NCBI GenBank assembly: GCA_902729315.2
Contig: LR746273.1
Span: 4,193,001-4,257,000, forward strand
Reading direction: 5' to 3'
Source of the DNA: Spirodela intermedia
Taxonomy: Eukaryota > Streptophyta > Magnoliopsida > Alismatales > Araceae
DNA: 64,000 bases
The notes below the pieces were generated by a model, which was given only the letters and a program-made list of their open reading frames with translations, did not search any database and had not been told where the DNA came from. A program made the translations under genes and the position numbers. Of this stretch, positions 63,516 to 64,000 are shown in pieces (positions within the stretch are counted from its first letter, which is position 1; the number at the start of each line of letters is the position of its first letter).

Positions 63516-64000
63516 CAAAGAGATATGATGAATCAAGCAATGAAATCAATTAAAGGGAATTTCAAAAGGACTAGAATTAAAAGAAGAAGCACTCAAAAAA
63601 TCAAAGATTGAGATTATGAAATTTTACTTAAGAAGATAGGACTACCCATACTTGTTGTTGCCTTACCACAGATAAGAACAAGGTCCTCCTCTCTCCCAAG
63701 AGATGGGAAAACTTACAATGAGCCAAGAGAGAACCCTATTTTTCCCTAATATTTTTTTTTTATTTCAGTCAAGAAGTTGCAAAATTATTACCAAAAATTT
63801 CTCTAACAAATAACTTAAAAGGTCAGATATAATATGAGAATGATTCAAATGTAGTAGCTAGTTGTTCTTCCTTTCTCATTTTCGTGGAGTTACTATTTTT
63901 ACCTAACTAATTTGGCTTGTGGTTGACATATGAGTTTGCTGACCTATCAAAGCTGTAGATTAACTTCCATTTTCTGCTAACATGACTAAGAGGGTTTGGA
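63516..64000. other. Right edge, no gene seen
   Basis: AT-rich sequence to the end of the window with only short open frames. Nothing recognisable. Confidence 0.6.

Overview
The window is nuclear DNA from a flowering plant. The genes have many GT-AG introns, the protein families are land-plant ones (a plastid sigma factor, an IDA-like peptide precursor, a type I MADS-box gene), and a decayed piece of plastid DNA sits among AT-rich repeats. Several genes have very GC-rich first exons (BolA, COG6, SWIB, MADS). That resembles monocots and some other angiosperm lineages, but the species cannot be told from this sequence.

Gene-rich part, about 1-48.3 kb. (1) 106-12917 (+): the 3' two thirds of a PRP40 pre-mRNA-processing protein with its FF repeats and charged tail; the WW domains lie off the left edge. 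(2) 13908-21207 (-): complete COG6, a Golgi tethering-complex subunit, in 11 coding exons and convergent with PRP40. (3) 21824-27297 (+): complete plastid sigma factor SIG2/sigB in 7 coding exons, divergent from COG6 across 616 bp. (4) 27971-29785 (+): a short two-exon SWIB-domain protein. (5) 30477-31899 (+): a three-exon BolA-domain protein, probably organellar BOLA4. (6) 33353-33619 (+): an intronless 88-residue IDA-like secreted peptide precursor with its own TATA box. (7) 36696-37352 (-): an intronless type I MADS-box gene with a TATA box. (8) 39663-46148 (-): DEAD-box RNA helicase RH10 (Rrp3/DDX47 family) in 13 coding exons, probably with a 2-kb intron in its 5' leader. All multi-exon models were checked for reading frame across every splice junction.

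Repeat-rich part, about 48.3-64 kb. No intact gene was found. The region holds a purine-rich tandem duplication next to the RH10 leader, a small minisatellite, a 948-bp diverged tandem duplication with further partial copies, and a long diverged inverted repeat (about 54.14-55.89 kb against 61.84-63.52 kb). Between the inverted arms lies an old plastid insertion (57.75-60.74 kb) carrying broken rpoC2 and rps2 in plastid order.

The genes do not form one pathway. SIG2, SWIB and BolA, three neighbours on the same strand, are all known or likely organelle proteins (plastid transcription, organellar nucleoid or chromatin, Fe-S handling). PRP40 and RH10 act in nuclear RNA processing, COG6 in Golgi traffic, IDL in cell-to-cell signalling and the MADS gene probably in reproductive development. 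The least ordinary observations are the IDL gene, the inverted repeat enclosing plastid DNA, and the multi-copy decayed repeat at 50.5-53.6 kb.
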